Source: Telopea speciosissima
Lineage: Eukaryota; Streptophyta; Magnoliopsida; Proteales; Proteaceae
Direction of reading: 5' to 3'
Length of the DNA: 64,000 bases
Assembly (NCBI RefSeq): GCF_018873765.1
Contig: NC_057923.1
Coordinates: 9,498,413 to 9,562,412, forward strand
The position numbers were made by a program, and so were the translations under genes. The notes under the pieces were generated by a model that saw nothing but the letters and a program-made list of their open reading frames with translations, was not told the origin of the DNA and did not search any database. Position 1 is the stretch's first letter. Each line of letters opens with the position of its first letter. This document shows positions 44,990 through 56,460 of the stretch, piece after piece.

Positions 44990-46130
44990 CCAGCCCCACT
45001 CTGCACCATCTCCACAAAAACAGATTGTATTTGATGTTGGAAACTGGAATATGGATGGAAGCTTGAGGTGTGATGCTCTATGTAAGGAGACCAATCATCA
45101 AACATGGAACTATGAAACTGATCTCATCATTTGGAAGCTGGCGTCGTGGGTTAACATCTAATCATCTAATTGATCGAAGAATAAAGTGAATGAATTAATA
45201 AATAAAAATATGATATTCACATAAATGAATGGAGACTAACTATTCAAAGTTTGAAGAATATTCGTGTTCCAAAATAATTTTAAATCTCTCATCAGGTCAA
45301 TCACTAAATAAAACTGATCAATCGATAGATTGCGTGCTTTGAAATTAAGTAACACATGTATCACAAATATATAGGGAGAAAGAACGTTAACCGATGATGT
45401 GCCTTCGCATGTATCTACGTCTAGACACAGTCCAGTGTAAAAAGACCAATGCATCATTGATTATAATTGATTGCTGCTTATAACATTTTAGACATCAAGT
45501 TTCTCACGTCAGGGTTTTCATATTGACATCAATTAAATTGTCAAATAATTTAGAACCCCACTTTTGCCCTTTGAATATAACACGCTTTTTTTTTCTTCTT
45601 TCACAATCCTAAGATTTCATGTGTACTCGATTTTACTAACAAAAAAAAATGTGTGAGACAATGGTCATTTTTGATAATGAAATAAAGATAATTCACTTTA
45701 AAATTTTGAAAACCTTTTTTATCCTTAACTTACAACTTTAAAAATTCTTGAGAATATAATAAGGGTGAATCAAAATGTGTCAAGTTCTAAATACATATAT
45801 AGAAATGTCATTTAAACAAACCCTTTCTTATAAATCTGTATTGTTAAATATGTAGAGTTGTAAGCGATAATATGTTCGGATACTTTATTTATTTAATTTT
45901 TTTTTATTATAATATGGCATGTTCAAATCTCTCAAAATACGCTTTATATTGTTTATATAGATTTTTGAAAGAAATCATTTGAGGAATGACAAGGTCAAGG
46001 TGGTCCTATGTTAGATCTCACTTCTTCAACTCCCAAGATGAACTTGGTGGAACAAAGAAATCATTTGAGGAATGACAAGGTCAAGGTGATCCTATATTAG
46101 TCTTTGTTTCATTTATAACAAGGTTGGATC
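44990..46130 (+). repeat. Segmental direct duplication, copy B
   Basis: Partner of 42440-43500. Contains an extra insertion beginning GGGAGAAAGAACGTTAACC at 45378 (MITE family left end). At its right end the block GAAATCATTTGAGGAATGAC appears twice, about 85 bp apart, a local duplication absent from copy A. Confidence 0.75.
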
Positions 46131-46414
46131 GTAGCTTCCATTAGTCCAAACATGCTATCAATCAACCTCATCTCATCTATGGGATTTGCAAGGAAATTTT
46201 TAGTGAAACGATAATTATGAAATACTTCATAACCTAAGGTATTCTTATCTAGGTTGAGTATAATTGCACAATTACTTCTTCCAAGGCACCATGAGATGAT
46301 GTCTCTACCACCTGGGTAGATACCCAGGCGTGCTTACCCGTTAGCCTAGACGATTGTGTAGAGACCATGCGACCAAGTATATATATATAATCTCAGTCAT
46401 ATCATTCCTCCATG

Positions 46415-46684
46415 TAGGGATGTAAATGAATAGCCGAAATTTGTTTCCGTATTCGTGTCCGTATCCGTTTAGCACTATCCGAATCTGTCCGAAAGCTAAA
46501 CGGATACAGATACGGATAGGCTATAGCTATCCGAAAAGCTATATTTACATGTAAACGGATAAAATATTCGATCTGAATCCGTATCCGTATCCATTTAGCA
46601 CTATCCGAATCTGTTCGAAAGCTAATCGAATGCGGATGCGGATATAGCACTATCCGAGCCGAATCCGATCCGTTTACATCCCTA
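46415..46684. mobile_element. hAT-type MITE
   Basis: The ends TAGGGATGTAAATG and, in reverse complement, TAGGGATGTAAACG are bounded by CCTCCATG (46407-46414) and CCTCTATG (46685-46692), an 8-bp duplication with one mismatch. The interior is made of repeated TATCCGAATC / CGTATCCG motifs. Confidence 0.75.
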
Positions 46685-46692
46685 CCTCTATG

Positions 46693-47422
46693 TGGCTTAA
46701 AAACACCTATATATTGTGCTACAACTTTTGTCATTTAGAGGGGAAAATCTACTTAAAGCTTGATTTCCAAAACTAGTTTCCGGTTTCATCTTGAGATATC
46801 AACTTATCTTTTGATTGAGAATGAGCACAAGCTCAATGGGCACTCCAAGCTACAGTCTACTCGTAAGACGCAAGAGGTCTGGTGTTCGACTCTCCGTCCA
46901 CCGTTTCAACCCCCCACTCCCCCGCTTGACGTAAAAGATGTCAATACCTGTGGGCAATGTGTAGATACCCCTATGTATAAATTAGGAAGTTTCTTTAGAA
47001 ATTAAGGAGAGTGTTTGAGTCCTTGTAAGTTTTCGCATCAAACTACTCACATCCGACGTAAGATAATTATTTTCGTGTGGAACCCCAACATTCCCCCCTC
47101 CATGTCAAAGCACATGTGGGAACTAAGATCTTCCCAAACATTCCCTATGTATGTCCATGCATCCCTATATTCTTTTGGTATCCATATTTCCATTTGTACC
47201 TTTTGTAGTCCTGAATTTCCAATCCTTTACTTTGCCACTTGGCAAACTTCAATTGAATCAAAATTGGACATGTGAATAAAATAGCCTGAGGTCCACTTGT
47301 CCACAAAATTACATCCCTGTCTAACAAGCCACACAGCAAAAACAAGGTCCGCACGCTTGGATTGCTCTCACTAGATTGAGCCACCTAGATATTCCTCTCC
47401 TTGAACATAAATGTTTTGATCA
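46693..47422. other. Spacer with a possible SINE-like patch
   Basis: Around 46825-46990, GTCTGGTGTTCGACTCTCC resembles a tRNA B-box and may mark a worn SINE; no target-site duplication was found. Nothing else recognised. Confidence 0.3.
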
Positions 47423-47595
47423 GGGGATCATTATCTACTCCATTTCCCCAAGTTCCTCTAATAGGGGGGAGGAAATGGCCACCCTACCTCTACCCAAACA
47501 TACTGCCCGGGTGGGGTCCATCCCCCCCCCCCCCCCCTCTTATTCAGGGGACTTGGGAATGGACCGGGCAGGAAATGGAGCAGATAATTTCCTCC
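47423..47595. mobile_element. Small inverted-repeat MITE
   Basis: The left end GGGGATCATTATCTACTCC and the right end in reverse complement GGAGGAAATTATCTGCTCC form arms of about 28 bp, with GCCCGGGTGGGGTCCATCC pairing in part with GGAATGGACCGGGC. A C run separates the arms. Confidence 0.5.
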
Positions 47596-47889
47596 AGGTC
47601 CAATGTAACTTAAATTCAAATCTAAGCCTGGATCTCATGAACTGGGCCAAGCTGTACCAAAAAATTTGATGGGCTAGAAACCCAGCCCAGGCCACATAAA
47701 ATATAATTTTGGACAAGTGAAATCATAGAATCATCTTCTTAGATTGAAAGTTAATTCATGAAAAGAGAATCATACACACTCCTCTGAATCATCCTTTCTT
47801 CCTAGTTTGTAACAAGTAATGTATATAGCATACAATTAGAACATGTTAATTGGGTAGTCTTTCATTTTGATTGAATTAATTGGGTAGTC

Positions 47890-47955
47890 TTACATTATGA
47901 CCCTCCCTAGACCCCGTAGTGGTGGGAGCCTCGTATACTAGGTACACCTTTTTTG
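47890..47955 (+). mobile_element. Au SINE 3' fragment
   Basis: TACATTATGACCCTCCCTAG, then GTAGTGGTGGGAGCCTCGT and a TACTAGGTACACC..TTTTTT tail, match the Au SINE 3' half. The tRNA-like head is missing (5' truncation). Confidence 0.75.
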
Positions 47956-47964
47956 TGTTTTTTA

Positions 47965-48630
47965 TCATCCACCAAGGTTCCTTCGTATCCTTTCAACATC
48001 TTGGCCTCCAATTTGGAATGCATTCTTCAAAACTTCATCTGGAATTCGAGGCTTCGATGCGAATGTAGCTAATGATACAAGCTGCGCACCTGGATTTTGA
48101 CTATTAAGGCCCGCCACCGCAACCGCTGGCGAAGACATATCGATATTGTAGAGAAAATGGGTAAGACCTTTTGGGAATACAAACGAGTCTCCTGGTCTTA
48201 ACTGCTGGGTAAAGAGCTTGTTAGAGGTATCAATGAAGCCCACAAGAATGTTACCCTTAAGAAGAATGGTCACCTCAGAAGCTCTAGGGTGAGAGTGTGG
48301 AGGGATATACCCATTCACTGCAATGTCAACTCGTGCCATTGTGAGTCCTTGTGTGTTTATGCCTGGTAGGTTTTGAATGTTGGTGAGGGTGACATTGAAA
48401 CCAAATCGGTTTGCACTTGTGTTGCCAGGCTTGGCTAGAATTGATGTCATGAAATGACATGAAATTGCTTGTGATGGGTTAATACAGGGTGCACCATTGA
48501 GGAACATTGAGTGAGGGTTCACCGTATCGGCGACACAAAAGTCTTGTAACGGTTCGGGGTCTGATGTGATGATACCTAATAGAACTGCTAAAATAAGGGT
48601 TTGAAGCAGCAAATGTTTGCTCCTCACCAT
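47965..48630 (-). CDS. GLP: Germin-like protein
   Basis: A 221-residue intronless frame. The ATG at 48630 starts a clear signal peptide (LLLQTLILAVLLGIITS, cut near residue 23), and no other start gives a better leader. The mature part begins DPEPLQDFCVADT, with the paired cysteines C32 and C49. Germin box 1, HSHPRASE, supplies metal ligands H112, H114 and E119; box 2, PKGLTHFLYN, supplies H158. All four cupin metal ligands are kept. N-X-S/T sites lie at N70 and N79. Germin-like proteins are secreted apoplastic cupin hexamers, some with superoxide dismutase or oxalate oxidase activity; which activity applies here is not shown by sequence. A TATA-like CTATATATG lies at about 48698-48706. Many GLP genes have one intron; this one does not need one. 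Confidence 0.93.
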   Translation of the reverse strand: MVRSKHLLLQTLILAVLLGIITSDPEPLQDFCVADTVNPHSMFLNGAPCINPSQAISCHFMTSILAKPGNTSANRFGFNVTLTNIQNLPGINTQGLTMARVDIAVNGYIPPHSHPRASEVTILLKGNILVGFIDTSNKLFTQQLRPGDSFVFPKGLTHFLYNIDMSSPAVAVAGLNSQNPGAQLVSLATFASKPRIPDEVLKNAFQIGGQDVERIRRNLGG

Positions 48631-49028
48631 GATTATATTGTCCCCAAATGAGAGGGTTTGAATTTTGGTAAGTAGTTTGAACCAAAGCAGATAGATCATA
48701 TATAGTAGAAGTTGAAGAGTTTAGTAATGTATTGGGCTATTGGGATGAGTAGCGTAGGAGAAACCGAAAGAGGTAAAAATAAGGCAAGTTGGGCCTGGGT
48801 GGTGAAGTATGAATTGGGGTGGCCTTAGTGGTCTTAGCCATTTGTTGAAGTAAACCAAGCAAACTTGATTTTCTTTTAAGCATAAGCTTTCTCTTCCCAC
48901 AAAACAAAGTAATTTTTCTGTTTGGGTTGGATTGGAAGTGATTGTTGCATCTGCCAATGAGTTATATTATTTGTTCACCTAAACGGATTCTTGGTCTCCA
49001 AATAATTAATTTGTAGAATGGGATGAAT
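48631..49028. other. Germin-like gene promoter region
   Basis: Upstream of the minus-strand gene. No coding sequence supported. Confidence 0.45.
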
Positions 49029-49031
49029 TAA

Positions 49032-50171
49032 GGGCCCACTTGATAACCTTTCGAGAAATAGTTTTTGGTGTTCTTCTGTTTCGAAAAATGGGAAAACAAT
49101 CAAAAACCCGCTTGATAATGAAGTGTTTTTTGTGACTATTTTTGAAAACATAAATCAAAACTTATGCTCCTTGGAAGACTTTTGACAGAACATGTTGGAA
49201 ATGTTCTGTCATTTCTCAGCACAAAATTGAAAACTTGTTCCCAATAAAAAGTCTCAAAAATCCATACCTAACCACTCTTCCAATTTACCCAGCTCTCACA
49301 AGCTTCGTCCTCTTCACAGGGTCTGAGAAGAAAACTCTAACAGCGGTATCGTGCTAGATCCATCTACGGCCTCAGGTACCCTCTAATGTCGATCTCTCCT
49401 GACTTTCTCTATCGCTCTGTTGTTGTCTCTGTCTTTCTCTCTCGCTCTCTCTGGCTTTGTGTCTGATTGGATCTAGATTTTTTTTAAAGCTTGAACATAC
49501 CCTGTTCACGAGCTTTGAAGGCCGCTGCATTGGGGATACAATATCTCCACCGCAAGGAGGGAGAGCATCCTAGTAGTCCTTTGGTTTCCCACGATTTTCA
49601 ATAGCCCAATGGTTCAACTCTCCTGGCAGGTATGCTTCCTTTTTTTCTTCTTTAAATTTGTTTAATCCATGTCTCTGGACCTCTGTATCAATGGATCTAG
49701 TGTATGAGTTTTGTTTGTTTAGCCCTTGGTTATTCATTGAAGTTGAAACTCGAATTGATTTTTTATTTTTATGTATCTGAGATTCTGATGTTTATTCATA
49801 TTTCTTCACCAAACAATGCCGGTGCCAGAGCATCTATAACTTATCAATGGATCTTGTGTATGAGTTTTTTTTTTTTTTTGTCAATTTCTTTCTGTTCAAT
49901 AACGGTGTGTGCTAGAGCCTGTTGGTTGCTGGCTCATTGGGTCCAATTTCACTTCACAGGTTTCAGTCCTTGAAAACCCAAAAATCCCACCTACAAATTC
50001 TAGGGCCATTGATCTCTGATCTGTTTAGGTGTCTTCTGGAAACGTTTTCCAAAACAAGTTTACAAAGCAGGTCAAAAACGATTTCTCAGCGCAGAAAATG
50101 AAAAAACTTGTTATGTTGTTTCTCAACACAGTTCCAGCACAGAAATAGCAGGAAGGTTATCAAATGGGTAC
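49032..50171. mobile_element. Non-autonomous TIR element with TAA duplication
   Basis: The left end GGGCCCACTTGATAACC and the right end in reverse complement GTACCCATTTGATAACC are flanked by TAA on both sides (49029-49031 and 50172-50174). The TAA duplication suggests PIF/Harbinger (Tourist-like), though the ends are not exact. The interior includes a CT-rich block; no transposase. Confidence 0.6.
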
Positions 50172-50174
50172 TAA

Positions 50175-51036
50175 GAAGCCTTTCTATGATTAAGGGAGTG
50201 GCCGGGGATTGTGAGGGCTCAATCTCTATCTATTTGTATCGTATGGGAAAAAATACCACGATGTTGGATTGGGTATTCTTTCTCACGTCTTCTCACATGA
50301 TGAGTTGTGAGGTCCATACTGACACTCTCTCTCCTCATACAAAAGGTGGGCCCCTATGCCTTCATTGGTAGTTCTCATTGTGGCAATGTGAGAAACCTTT
50401 GCCCTTATCATATTTAGGAATAAGAAGTTTCAACAAATGATTTTTTTTTGCGGACTCCACAAATGAAATTCATGTCCAACATATTATAACTAAGAGTCAT
50501 ACTGAGTTTGCCCTCGGGTGTTAGAGCTCGTGGGGAGACACTTTCGGTACACCTCACAAACATTCGAAAGGGATGCTTAACTTTCTTTGATAATTTATGA
50601 GAACCCTAATCTTTTGAGTCTTCTATTTGTTCCCCTGAAAGGGAAACCCTTGAGGTAACTAATTTCTTGTAGTTGCTACTTAACTTCTTGTTTACACATA
50701 TGGATACAAATTAACCTTGTGTACTTAGTTGATGCTTAAATCAAATATACATACTTGGATTCACCTATCAACATAGAACTAAGAATTAATCTAAGATCAA
50801 ATCGGTCAATGAAGTTAGTCTTGCATTGGATTGCATAATTGAGTAATCATGTGGAGACATGCATGATTGAATTAATATCTTTTCTTTTTGGGTAAACAAA
50901 GCTTTACTGCTGATAACGTGTATTACAAATGAAATCCGAATTATAAGATTCAAAAGGTAAAATGCATTCATTACCCTAAAACTCCAAAGTTCAAAGGCGT
51001 GAAGGGCATTGCCATCCAATTAGTCCCACACATTTA
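50175..51036. other. Spacer, nothing recognised
   Basis: AT-rich. No gene or clear element end. Confidence 0.35.
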
Positions 51037-51505
51037 ATATTGGTGAAGTCTAATTTTGATCCAGAATGTGCGGTTGAGATCTTCAAAGGGTCATTTCAGC
51101 CTCAAAACGATCTCGGATTGCCGAAAAATGAAGTATGTCATTGCCAAAGGCATGGTGTTGTGTTGGGCTCATCGAGATCTTCGAAACAATATATTATGGG
51201 ATATACGTTATGTTTTGATCCGACCCTGTCCGGTTTGACAATTTCTGGGTATAGGGGTATTCTTGTACTTCTTCAGGTTAGGGCTTCTCTATATAATATT
51301 CTTATCTCTGAGAGGACTGTAAGAGAGGTTTTTGTAACATTTTCAGAGAATAGTGAAATTCGTTCTGTTGCTCGATCGTGGATGTAGCTTCCATCTTGGG
51401 GGTGAACCACGTAAATCCTGTGTGATTGTGTATGTTTGTTCTTCTCTGTTTTTCGTATTTCTTCTACAAATCGCCGTTCTGGGCGTTATTTTCTTAACAA
51501 CCTTT
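51037..51505 (+). mobile_element. LTR-like fragment (fossil)
   Basis: The layout TCTCTATATAAT, then a leader with CTCGATCGTGGATGTAG, GAACCACGTAAATC and CTTGTGTGATTGTG, is typical of the R-U5 part of plant Copia LTRs. It ends near TTCTTAACA. No matching second LTR or target-site duplication found. Confidence 0.45.
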
Positions 51506-51517
51506 TTCATCAGGGAC

Positions 51518-51813
51518 AAGGGTTTTAAAACAACAAATCGGAATCTAAATTAGGTTCAGTCAATTCTGATTTAATTTCTTTCTTGATCAATCGACTGGAA
51601 TCGGTCAAGAATCAATCAGGAATTGGCCAAGATTCGATCAGATTCCATCTAAACTTTTTTGGGGAACAGGAGATATCCGACCTTTGGCCAACTAAATCCC
51701 CCAAGGCTCGTGTATGACCCCACAACACCACAAACAACCGGACTTGGAATCTGGCGCTATTGATTCCGATTCGAATCCCCAGATTCCCACAATCCAATTC
51801 CCGATTTTAAAAG
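51518..51813. mobile_element. MITE with GGTTTTAAAA-type ends
   Basis: The left side has GGGTTTTAAAACAACAAATCG and the right side in reverse complement GGACCTTTTAAAATCGGGAA, with repeated AATCGG / GATTCCGATTCG motifs. It contains a piece related to the repeat at 38384-38690. Confidence 0.45.
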
Positions 51814-52262
51814 GTCCACTATAAAAAATCAAATTACCTTTTCATCAAGGATAACTCTCAAAATTAAAGTTTCCTTTTCAACTAGTACCAATCTCTATCG
51901 GCTACTTCTGTCAAAAAAAAAAATTTCTCTATCGGCTACCATGGTCCATGGAGGGTGCTGGTTGAGAATTGAGAACCCCGGCCCAAATAAGGCCCACCTC
52001 ACAATCAGCCGGACCATATGATCATAACCATTCAAACTATTTGTAGGGGCCTAAACCAAACTTTGTGTGGTCTTCTATATGAGGGCTAAGTTTCCCTCCA
52101 CCCATAGAGGACGGTTCACCCACCATATTAAAGTTGACAAACCCTTCCTAGGATTTTGGTATGTTCCAAAATACCCTCCTGATACCTTTTCCCACCCTCT
52201 CCTGCCCCACGGTGACCATTCACCATATCATATATATGACATTTAATGTAGTATCAATTTTA
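51814..52262. other. Spacer upstream of the TPX2-domain gene
   Basis: No gene. Two GGCCCA motifs (about 51982 and 51992) lie here. Confidence 0.35.
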
Positions 52263-52377
52263 TGGGATAAAGAATGCTAACCACTGGTCCTTTCTACCTT
52301 TCCAAAGGTGTGCCAGTCATTTCACGTGCGGCTATGTGTATTTTACGCTAATCGATGGTTAGCGGTCCTTTTCCCCA
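52263..52377. mobile_element. MITE of the GGGAxAAAG family
   Basis: The left end GGGATAAAGAATGCTAACCA and the right end in reverse complement GGGGAAAAGGACCGCTAACC form matching arms. Related left ends at 2355 and 45378. Confidence 0.55.
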
Positions 52378-52444
52378 ATGTTTTTATAAGGAATTTTTTC
52401 ATGGCTAAAGGCCAAAGCCAAAGCCCAAAAGAGAGGACGGTCCA

Positions 52445-52530
52445 TGGGCCATGGCTACATCCGTATACTAACTATACCATAACCATTCACTACTTTGTGG
52501 TTTGGGCCCACCTGTTATGAATACGGCCCA
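52445..52530. promoter_or_regulatory. Cluster of TGGGCC (site II-type) motifs
   Basis: TGGGCC at 52445 and 52503 and GGCCCA at 52505 and 52525. Such motifs are common in promoters of plant genes active in dividing cells, where TCP factors bind. They lie about 900 bp upstream of the TPX2-domain start codon, close to the presumed transcription start before a leader intron. Confidence 0.4.
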
Positions 52531-53431
52531 CGCCTGGTTCTATCCTTAATAGGCAAAACCATTATTGATCGCTTTAATACACTCACGTCACATCACTCCA
52601 CGTGTGAGTTGGTTTATCACCCACTATCCTTTTTAACTGCTTTTCACTTGTTTCAGTCTTTCTCTCTCTCCTTCGTGGTTCTCTGAAAAATCTGAAAATA
52701 TTTTCACCTCTCTCACTGTGGCCTGTGGGCCTTCTCCTTCGACAGCCAGAGCACAGACTGTTCTCAACTTCTGGTCCTACTGGAAATTTGGAATCCCTCG
52801 TCGTTCTTGGTAGGCTCTTGATCGGAATGTGTTTGTAAGTATCGATGAAGAAAAAAGTGTTCGATTGTGCCTAAATTTGTCTGGTTTTTAACTGTGTGAT
52901 TTGAGTTCTATTTTATGAACCAATGTCGTCTTCTATCACTCACCCTCTCAGCCATGGTGGATTTTTTTTTTTCTTTTGGGGAATTCAATTTCTACGATTT
53001 ATTCTATAAACGCTTCAATGGTTCAGTAAGTGCTCAAGTCATTATCAGGAAAAAGCCCTAATAATGGAAATGGATGATTCTAGAAAACCCAACGTTTTCC
53101 TTTGATAAATTTAGTGTTGATAAGTGATGAGTGGGGTAACTCGGTGGTGGGCAGTTACAGTGTCGTAAGAAACAAAAAAGAATCTAAGTGGAAAGGAAGA
53201 AGAGATATAGGGAATGTAAAAGGAAATTAAATAAAGTAGATGTAGTCTATTCCTCTAATGTCACTGGTTACCACTTTGCTTGTTTCTCTTTTTGTCTCTT
53301 TCTTATCCTCTTCATCTTCTTACTCCTACAGTTATTTAGTGGAGTGCTGAGGCCCATGTTGGTCACAAGCCCTTCATTGTTTCTGCATCGGACTGATAAC
53401 TCTCAATACTCTCCCCTGATCTCAGTGAATT

Positions 53432-56400
53432 ATGGAAGAATCCAGTGTACAAACTCAATTTCTAGGAGATGAAAATGAGGTAAACCCATCTCTTCCTTCC
53501 TTGACTGTTGATTTGATTTCACATTCATGTTGTAAAGTTCACCAATTGTGAGTTACTTTTAAGAACTTCTGTGATGTATTTTGTGTTCTTGATTGAATTT
53601 GGTCGGATATTACCTTAACATATGGAACGATCTTTGTTTTAGAGGGAAAACCCAGCTTCTTCTAAGACTGCTCTTGAGGTATCAGTTTCATTTGGTAGAT
53701 TTGAAAATGAGTCATTGTCTTGGGAGAGATGGTCATCTTTCTCACAGAACAAATACCTGGAAGAAGTTGAGAAGTGTTCAACCCCTGGATCGGTGGCTGA
53801 GAAGAAGGCTTATTTTGAAGCCCATTACAAAAAGATTGCAGCACGAATGGCTGAAGAACTAGGACAGGAAGTGCGAATGGAAGCTCACACCTTGGGATCA
53901 GATGAGAGAATTTCTGGAGATCTAGGCAACAATGGTTGTGAGTTTAATACTGAACAACTGGGACAGGAAGTGCGAATGGAAGCTCACACCTTGGGATCTG
54001 ATGAGAGAATTTCCGGAGATCTACTCACCAATGGTTGTGAGTTCAAGACTGAATCCAGTCCATCAATAACTGATGCAAGGGAGCCAACAACCAATTCGCT
54101 CAGTTTTGTTAGTAGCTCCAACACCGATGAGTCGGAGGACGCTGAAGTCACTGACTCAAACAAGGAAGCTGCACTCGATGTGGACTGCCGAGGCACATTC
54201 GATGAGGAGGTGAAAGAAGAGTTGGAAGGAAGATTTGATAGTCCAAAATCAAATACACTGGAAATGGGTATTTTGGTAGAAGAAAACAGCCCAATGAGAT
54301 CTCAGGCCACAATGTTACTTCCACAACAATTGGGCAATGGCACAGTCAACAACAAGAAGAACAAGGTGGAGGATTCCAAATTGAAGCTGCCGAAGGAATC
54401 TCAGAAGGTTAAGTATTGAAAATCACTAACTAATAGATATTTGTGGATAACGTGAGAGGTCATTTTTCTAATATATCTTCAGGATTTGATGTTTCAGAGG
54501 ACACCAGCTTCTAAGAAAAAGAGTTCGACAAGAACAAAGAACAACCCAGCATCCCATACACCAAAATCACCACAGATCTCAATCCCTGAAACATCATCAA
54601 AGCCTAGACTAGCTTCTGCTGTGATGTCTACCACTCAAACTCCAGTTACTAAGGGAAGCAGATCATCCTTGCAGACGAGCCGGAACCTTTCCACAGTAGA
54701 AAGCAGGAGATCAACTAAAACCTTCTTATCCAAGTCCCTTGTTTTGCAGTCTGAAAATTCTAAATCAGGTTCTCTTATGACGACAAGAAAGTCTTTCATA
54801 ATGGAGAAGATGGGAGATAAGGAAATTGTTAAGCGGGCATTTAAAGCATTTCAAAATAGTTTCAACCAATTAAGACCTACCATTGAAACAGAACTTTCTG
54901 CTGCTAAGCAGGTTTATCAATTCTTCTTGTTTGTATCTGCTTTAAGACCCTCCCTAATCTTTGACCTTCTATTTGTTATCTTTGGTAATTAGTAGCTGAG
55001 TCAGTTGTTGAAATTCATTCTCCGCTTTGTGCAGGTCCCCACAGAGGTGAAAGGGCAAAGTAAAACTGCTTTGGTGACTAGGAAAAAAGAACTTGAAAGG
55101 TAATGTTCGAAATTAGTGAATATGCAAATAAATCTGTATGTTTTCATTCATGCAATGTTTCTGTTTCTGATGTATATGCCTGTATCGTCATATTGGTAGA
55201 TTTTTGTAGTTGAAACAGTTATTAGGTACACTCTACTAGTTACTTAGCCAACTTCAACAATTTCTAAATTTCTATCAACAAACTATAGAACAAGGAATGC
55301 GGTGGAGGATGTGAGAACTCCAAGAACAAGAACACAGATGGGTGCAAGGCAAAACTCTGTTTCAGCAAGGTATGATTTCTTACTTTGGATCAAGCTAGTC
55401 AGCCTTAGTATGGGTCGTATTGTCGTACAGCCTTATCATTATATGACCATACTAAGAATGATGACACTGATTTGGAGAACACAAGTTGTTTGTTTGGAGA
55501 AAACTCTAGTGGATTGAATAAATCTACGTCTGAATATTATGATTGTTTGGATTCTGGAATTTGTGTGCCAAGGCCCATCCAGTCGAGCATTGGGAGGATA
55601 TGGAATTTGGACAAAGAAGATTGTCTTCAGCGTGAATTTAGCTAGTGTATTTACTTTGAAAAGTTAATTTTTCAATTTTTTTTATGGCAGGCCCCTCAAA
55701 GCAGCTTCTGTAGATCATTTGCAATCTGCCTCATCTTCTCCATTTGTCCTGAGAAGTAGTGAAAGAGCAGAGAAACGAAAGGAGGCATCCATCAAATCCG
55801 ATTCTCTTTATTTAATTCTATCTCAACAAAAGGCACGATTAACCACATTTCTTAATGTTTTCTTTCACTGATGTGTTCAGTTCTTTAAGAAGTTGGAGGA
55901 GAAATCTAATGCTAAGGAGGTGGAGAAGATGCAACTCCAGTCAAAATCTAAGGTACATCTGCGGATGTTGAGAATTTTCTCCAACTAGAGCATCATTCTG
56001 GAACTTTTAAGTATAGGCAATTTTGGACAGATGAATGTAAGATTTGCCCCCCCCCCCCCCCTCCCCAAAAAAAAAAAAAAAAATGAAAAAGACTATCAAA
56101 AAAAACTCTGACAGAGGACAACTGCCTAGCGCAGTTGTACCATGGTGTGGTAAGGCCATGCTCACCAGGAGGTCTCAGGTTTGAGACTCCTGGCCCTGAC
56201 CTCCCCTCCCCCCATATCTATGAAAACTCTGACAAATCTCTGTTTTCATGTTCATCTATTACTATCACCTCTCCGGGTGATTATGAAGAAATAATCATAT
56301 TAGTGTAGTTTTACAGTTATTGAATGTATCAATATCCTACTGTTTGATACAGGAGGAAAAAGACGCAGGAATACGAAAGCTAAGACAGAGCCTTAATTTT

Positions 56401-56460
56401 AAAGCTACACCTATGCCAGATTTTTATGGTGGTCAAGTGTCAAAAAACCCTGTCAAATAA
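53432..56460 (+). CDS. TPX2-domain microtubule-associated protein (WVD2-like)
   Basis: Exons: 53432-53479, 53643-54407, 54483-54911, 55035-55099, 55289-55369, 55691-55784, 55881-55952, 56353-56460, giving 553 residues in continuous frame. The N-terminus is MEESSVQTQFLGDENE; exon 2 gives VSVSFGRFENESLSWERWSS and then KYLEEVEKCSTPGSVAEKKA, a segment shared by WVD2-like proteins. The TPX2 domain (about residues 481-545) reads FVLRSSERAEKRKEFFKKLE, KSNAKEVEKMQLQSKSK, EEKDAGIRKLRQSLNFKATP, MPDFY. Such proteins bundle and stabilise microtubules. Residues 89-121 and 122-154 are a near-perfect 33-aa tandem duplication. Intron 6 must start with GC, because reading on meets a stop and no usable GT lies near. 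A leader intron (donor GTAAGT near 52834, acceptor CCTACAG near 53331) is likely. The middle is Ser/Thr/Lys-rich and probably disordered. Confidence 0.9.
56041..56096. repeat. Poly-C / poly-A tract
   Basis: A run of C followed by a run of A, in the last intron of the TPX2-domain gene, just upstream of a SINE. Confidence 0.85.
56114..56222 (+). mobile_element. tRNA-derived SINE in the last intron of the TPX2-domain gene
   Basis: The tRNA-like head has CCTAGCGCAGTTGTACC (A box) and CAGGTTTGAGACTCCTGG (B box), followed by a C/T-rich tail. A 12-bp direct repeat AAAACTCTGACA flanks it exactly (56102-56113 and 56223-56234). Confidence 0.82.

Noticed and set aside
48721-48957. 78-residue open frame upstream of the germin-like gene
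   Set aside because: Lies in the promoter region and resembles no protein.
51040-51387. 115-residue open frame
   Set aside because: It overlaps sequence with LTR R-U5 character and has no protein similarity that I can recognise.
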